This document shows positions 6,378 to 8,797 of a stretch of DNA of 8,797 nucleotides, one piece after another. The notes beneath the pieces are model-generated. The model did no database searches. It worked only from the letters and a program-made list of their open reading frames with translations, and was not told where the DNA came from. Numbering within the stretch: the stretch's first letter is position 1; the number at the start of each line of letters is the position of its first letter. This DNA comes from JAGVPT01 sp964384415. Its GTDB lineage: Bacteria > Bacteroidota > Ignavibacteria > UBA10030 > UBA8401. Both the position numbers and the translations under genes were made by a program. The DNA lies in NCBI GenBank assembly GCA_964384415.1, contig CAYLMV010000142.1:1-8797 (forward strand), given 5' to 3'.

Positions 6378-7618
6378 TCTTTGAATAGAAGTGGAACGAA
6401 TTCATGCAGACTGCGCCGCCAGCTCTGCCATTCGTGCGCCGTTTGGGGAGAGACGTAGAAATGAGAATTAATGCCAGCTGCTTTGAGGGAATCGGTGTTG
6501 ACTTTGGGATCACCGCCGAAGGGGCCGCCTGGTCTGCGGTTCTCCAGTTCGCGGCTGCCAAAGCTGACAAAAACGAGCTTAACGCTCCCTTTGAAGCCAG
6601 GCGAACTATTGACATCAGTCATACTAAAGCTGCCGCCGCTGAAGATACCTGCTTGCGAGAATGTTTTCAAGTTTGCCAAGGTGATCAGGCGGGTTTGCAT
6701 GCCCCCCATCGAGAGACCTGCCATAGCACGATGAGGCTGATCAGTAAGCGTTCGATAGTTAGCATCGATAAAAGGGATCAATTCATTGATAAGGATTTTT
6801 TCAAATTGTGCGGCAAAATTGAAATTCCCGAAACCGCCCCTGCGTGGCCGGTTCGGATTGCCTGCTGAAGCGGTGTCTGGAGCGCCGGGTCGGCGATCAC
6901 CCATACCTGCTCTGCCGCTATCGGGATTTGCGGGGAAAGTGACGCTGCTATTATCCATGACAATAATAAGGGGTTTGGCTTTTCCTTCGGCAATCAGGTT
7001 GTCCATGATCAAGTTAGCATGTCCCTGGTTGCCCCAGCCGGTTTCGTTTTCCCCCATTCCGTGTTGAAGATATAGCACGGGATAGCGTTTGTATGTGCTC
7101 TCGTCATATCCGGGAGGCGTGTACACGAAACAGCGACGCAGTTCATTGGTGCTCTTGGAGAAGTAGAGATTCTCCCGCAACTGACCATGAGGCACATTTT
7201 TGAGGGCGTAAAAATCTTGATCCTTGGCGGGGATTTCAATGCCACTCCCCCAACGGCTGGCGCCATAGAAGTACATACTGTTGGGATCAGGAACTGCAGC
7301 CCCGTCGATCCAAAGCTGATAGTAGTGGAATCCTTCGTCCTGGGGTTTCGAATCACCAGTCCACACACCTTTGTCGTCCTTCGTCAGGTCGTATTTTACT
7401 GCGCTAATATCCAGTTGGACTCTCTTCGCCTCCGGTGCAGAAATACTTGCACGCACCCGGCCTTCGGAATTGACCTGAGGATACTGCTTGCCCGGTTGAT
7501 TGGTAGACGCAGGCTTGAAGTCCTCCACTGCGACGGAATCAATCTTGTTCGTTTGAGCCATGCTAACTCCACACATCAAAAGGCCTGCTAATAACAGACC
7601 TAAGTACTTGAATCTCAT
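6374..7618 (-). CDS. Secreted CE1-like esterase with Ig-like N-terminal domain (second of four, mosaic paralogue)
   Basis: This is the longest complete esterase here, 414 residues. It has a signal peptide (1-21, ending SMA), an Ig-like domain (about 47-132) and an alpha/beta-hydrolase domain. Ser303 in GLSMGG, His395 in TAHEW and Glu357 in FGSRE make the likely triad. It carries a long low-complexity insert at about 229-264, rich in Pro, Gly, Arg, Asn and Asp (GRAGMGDRRPGAP, RPRRGGFGNFNF). A second Arg/Gly/Pro loop follows Glu357 (358-371). Residues 30-158 match the 394-aa paralogue at 115 of 129 positions, whereas residues 285-414 match the 385-aa paralogue at about 72%, so the gene looks recombined. 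The start is preceded by GGAGG at 7625-7629, 6 bases before the ATG, the strongest ribosome binding site in the window. It is separated from the next gene by 12 bp. Carbohydrate acyl-esterase activity is inferred from the CE1-like fold; feruloyl versus acetyl specificity is open. Confidence 0.9.
   Translation of the reverse strand: MRFKYLGLLLAGLLMCGVSMAQTNKIDSVAVEDFKPASTNQPGKQYPQVNSEGRVRASISAPEAKRVQLDISAVKYDLTKDDKGVWTGDSKPQDEGFHYYQLWIDGAAVPDPNSMYFYGASRWGSGIEIPAKDQDFYALKNVPHGQLRENLYFSKSTNELRRCFVYTPPGYDESTYKRYPVLYLQHGMGENETGWGNQGHANLIMDNLIAEGKAKPLIIVMDNSSVTFPANPDSGRAGMGDRRPGAPDTASAGNPNRPRRGGFGNFNFAAQFEKILINELIPFIDANYRTLTDQPHRAMAGLSMGGMQTRLITLANLKTFSQAGIFSGGSFSMTDVNSSPGFKGSVKLVFVSFGSRELENRRPGGPFGGDPKVNTDSLKAAGINSHFYVSPQTAHEWQSWRRSLHEFVPLLFKD
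7145..7531. repeat. Direct repeat, copy B (esterase Ig-like domain coding block)
   Basis: This is the partner of 4662-5048 within the 414-aa esterase, coding for residues 30-158. Both copies are in the same orientation, about 2.5 kb apart, with the 385-aa paralogue lying between them. Similarity continues weakly through the signal-peptide region and reappears in the untranslated leader at 7631-7646. Confidence 0.8.
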
Positions 7619-7685
7619 ATGAAACCTCCATAAATGATTTTGTTAGTATTGAACGACCAAAAACACTCTATTATTATCCGGTAGA
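7619..7685 (-). promoter_or_regulatory. Intergenic leader of the 414-aa esterase with the conserved element
   Basis: This 67-bp spacer contains GGAGG at 7625-7629 and the 13-base element at 7631-7643 that is identical to 5143-5155. The element is 13 bases from the start codon here and 14 in the other copy. The remaining bases are AT-rich, without a recognisable terminator for the upstream gene or a convincing promoter. Confidence 0.6.
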
Positions 7686-8797
7686 TCAATTCTTGAAAAG
7701 GAGCGGTGCAAATTCACGCAGACTTCGTCTCCAGGATTGCCATTCATGAGCGGTAAGCGGAGAAACATACGAAACACCATTGATGCCCTCTTGCTGCAAT
7801 GTGTCTGCCGCCGCTTTGAGACCGTCGGCGCCTCTTTCGCGACTGCCAAAACTCATGAAAACAAGTTTGATTTTCGATTTGTCCGAAATATCCGCCGGTG
7901 CAACGGTTCCGCCGCTGAAAATGCCGATGTAGGCGAACTTGTCGAGATTCGCCAATGCGACCACCCTGGTCACAAAAGTACCCATCGACAAGCCTGCCAT
8001 CGCACGATTATTCCCGTCTGTCAGTGTCCTGAAATTACTGTCGATAAAAGGAATCATGTCGTCGATCATGACTTTCTTGTACGTATCAAATGAAAACATC
8101 ATGCGGGGACGTGCGCCTGAAGCGGGCTGAGGTCCTGCTCCGGCAGGTTGCGGGCGAAATGGCTGAGGGGGAACCTCGCCAGGTTTGTAGGCAGCGCTGG
8201 TCTCCATCACAACGATACACGGCTTGGCTTTCCCTTCGGCGATCAGATTGTCCAGGATGATATTGGTTCGTCCCATTTCAATCCACACTCGTTCATCCTC
8301 ACCGCCGCCATGTTGAAGATACAGTACCGGATATCGTGCTGATGTCTTCGCCTCATATCCCGGAGGAGTGTATACGAAAATGTGACGCCAGGATTTAATT
8401 GTCTGAGAGTAATAATTCTTGATAAGCACGTTGCCATGCGGCACATCTTTCAGTTCATAAAAAGCGCCGTCCGAATCCGGTATCTCAAAACCATTGCACA
8501 TATGGCTGTAGCCGATGAATGCATTAGTAGCCGGATCAACCACGAGAGCGCTGTCAACAAGCATCCAGTAATTGTGGTACCCTTTATCTTGCGGCTCGCT
8601 GGTATACGTCCACCCACCGTCGTTGCCCCTGATCATATCAAACGGAACATTGGCGATGGAAACCTGCACCTTCTTTGCGTAGGGAGCGCTAAAGCGGAAC
8701 GTCACCCGTCCGTCGGCTTCTATACGGGGGAACTTGGCTCCGTAGAGATTGTAGGGGGATGGATGCGCCGTATCAACAGCAGCAGCAACGATTAGAT
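7686..8797 (-). CDS. CE1-like esterase, N-terminus missing (first of four paralogues, runs off right edge)
   Basis: This is an open frame of 369 codons ending at TGA 7686-7688 and continuing past the right edge. A GTG at 8705 is not the start: the 30 codons before it are in frame and homologous to the other copies (NLYGAKFPRIEADGRVTFRF corresponds to GKQYPQVNSEGRVRARI-like text in them). The first visible residues (LIVAAAVDT) could be the end of a signal peptide. Numbering from the first whole codon, an Ig-like domain occupies about 20-105 and the catalytic domain follows. Ser270 in GLSMGT, His350 in TAHEW and Glu320 in FGSRE are the likely triad. A Pro-rich loop (about 195-230, PPQPFRPQPAGAGPQP) precedes the nucleophile helix. 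It is the most divergent copy, with SHMCNGFEIPDSDGAFYELKD in the domain junction. Gene is real; exact ester substrate is unknown. Confidence 0.88.
   Translation of the reverse strand, partial: LIVAAAVDTAHPSPYNLYGAKFPRIEADGRVTFRFSAPYAKKVQVSIANVPFDMIRGNDGGWTYTSEPQDKGYHNYWMLVDSALVVDPATNAFIGYSHMCNGFEIPDSDGAFYELKDVPHGNVLIKNYYSQTIKSWRHIFVYTPPGYEAKTSARYPVLYLQHGGGEDERVWIEMGRTNIILDNLIAEGKAKPCIVVMETSAAYKPGEVPPQPFRPQPAGAGPQPASGARPRMMFSFDTYKKVMIDDMIPFIDSNFRTLTDGNNRAMAGLSMGTFVTRVVALANLDKFAYIGIFSGGTVAPADISDKSKIKLVFMSFGSRERGADGLKAAADTLQQEGINGVSYVSPLTAHEWQSWRRSLREFAPLLFKN

Noticed and set aside
7686..8705. GTG at 8705 as the start of the first esterase
   Set aside because: The frame stays open to the right edge, and the 30 codons before the GTG are homologous to the lead segment and first strand of the other three esterases, so the gene is simply cut by the window.
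1..8797. SusC/SusD genes, regulator, tRNA, CRISPR array or mobile element
   Set aside because: All coding space is filled by the six hydrolase genes and the gaps are at most 74 bp; no motif of these classes is present.

Overview
All six genes in this window lie on the minus strand, so transcription runs from the right edge to the left edge. Every complete product, and the left-edge partial one, starts with a signal peptide. Together they look like the downstream part of an operon for breaking down a plant-type polysaccharide. The likely host is a saprotrophic Gram-negative bacterium of the Bacteroidota/FCB type. The reasons are the family combination (GH31 with DUF5110-like tail, GH2 beta-galactosidase type, and secreted CE1-like esterases with an N-terminal Ig-like domain) and the mid-range base composition. 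Most genes have clear Shine-Dalgarno sequences (GGAGG, AAGGAA, AAAGGA, GAGG), which fits FCB relatives outside the gut Bacteroidales better. The taxonomic call is inference.

Layout in transcription order (right to left): (1) 8797-7686, CE1-like esterase cut by the right edge; (2) 7618-6374, second esterase, 414 aa; (3) 6361-5204, third esterase, 385 aa; (4) 5129-3945, fourth esterase, 394 aa; (5) 3927-1492, GH31 alpha-xylosidase or alpha-glucosidase, 811 aa; (6) 1417-1, N-terminal 472 residues of a GH2 enzyme cut by the left edge. Gaps are 67, 12, 74, 17 and 74 bp, with no convincing terminator or promoter between genes. No gap exceeds 300 bp. No SusC/SusD pair, regulator, transporter, RNA gene, insertion sequence or CRISPR array is visible.

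The four esterases are tandem paralogues sharing an Ig-like/CBM48-like N-terminal domain and an alpha/beta-hydrolase domain with a GLSMG nucleophile elbow and a TAHE histidine. A reasonable model is that they remove acyl decorations (acetyl or hydroxycinnamoyl) from a hemicellulose such as xyloglucan or arabinoxylan, so that the GH31 and GH2 enzymes can trim alpha-xylosyl (or alpha-glucosyl) and beta-galactosyl units. The substrate is not shown by the sequence.

The most notable observations are: the second esterase is a mosaic, nearly the fourth in its N-terminal half and close to the third in its C-terminal half; the duplication includes the untranslated leader; the usual catalytic Asp position is Glu in all four esterases; Pro/Gly/Arg-rich loops near the active site differ between copies; and the GH2 enzyme carries a whole extra beta-sandwich domain inside its N-terminal domain.
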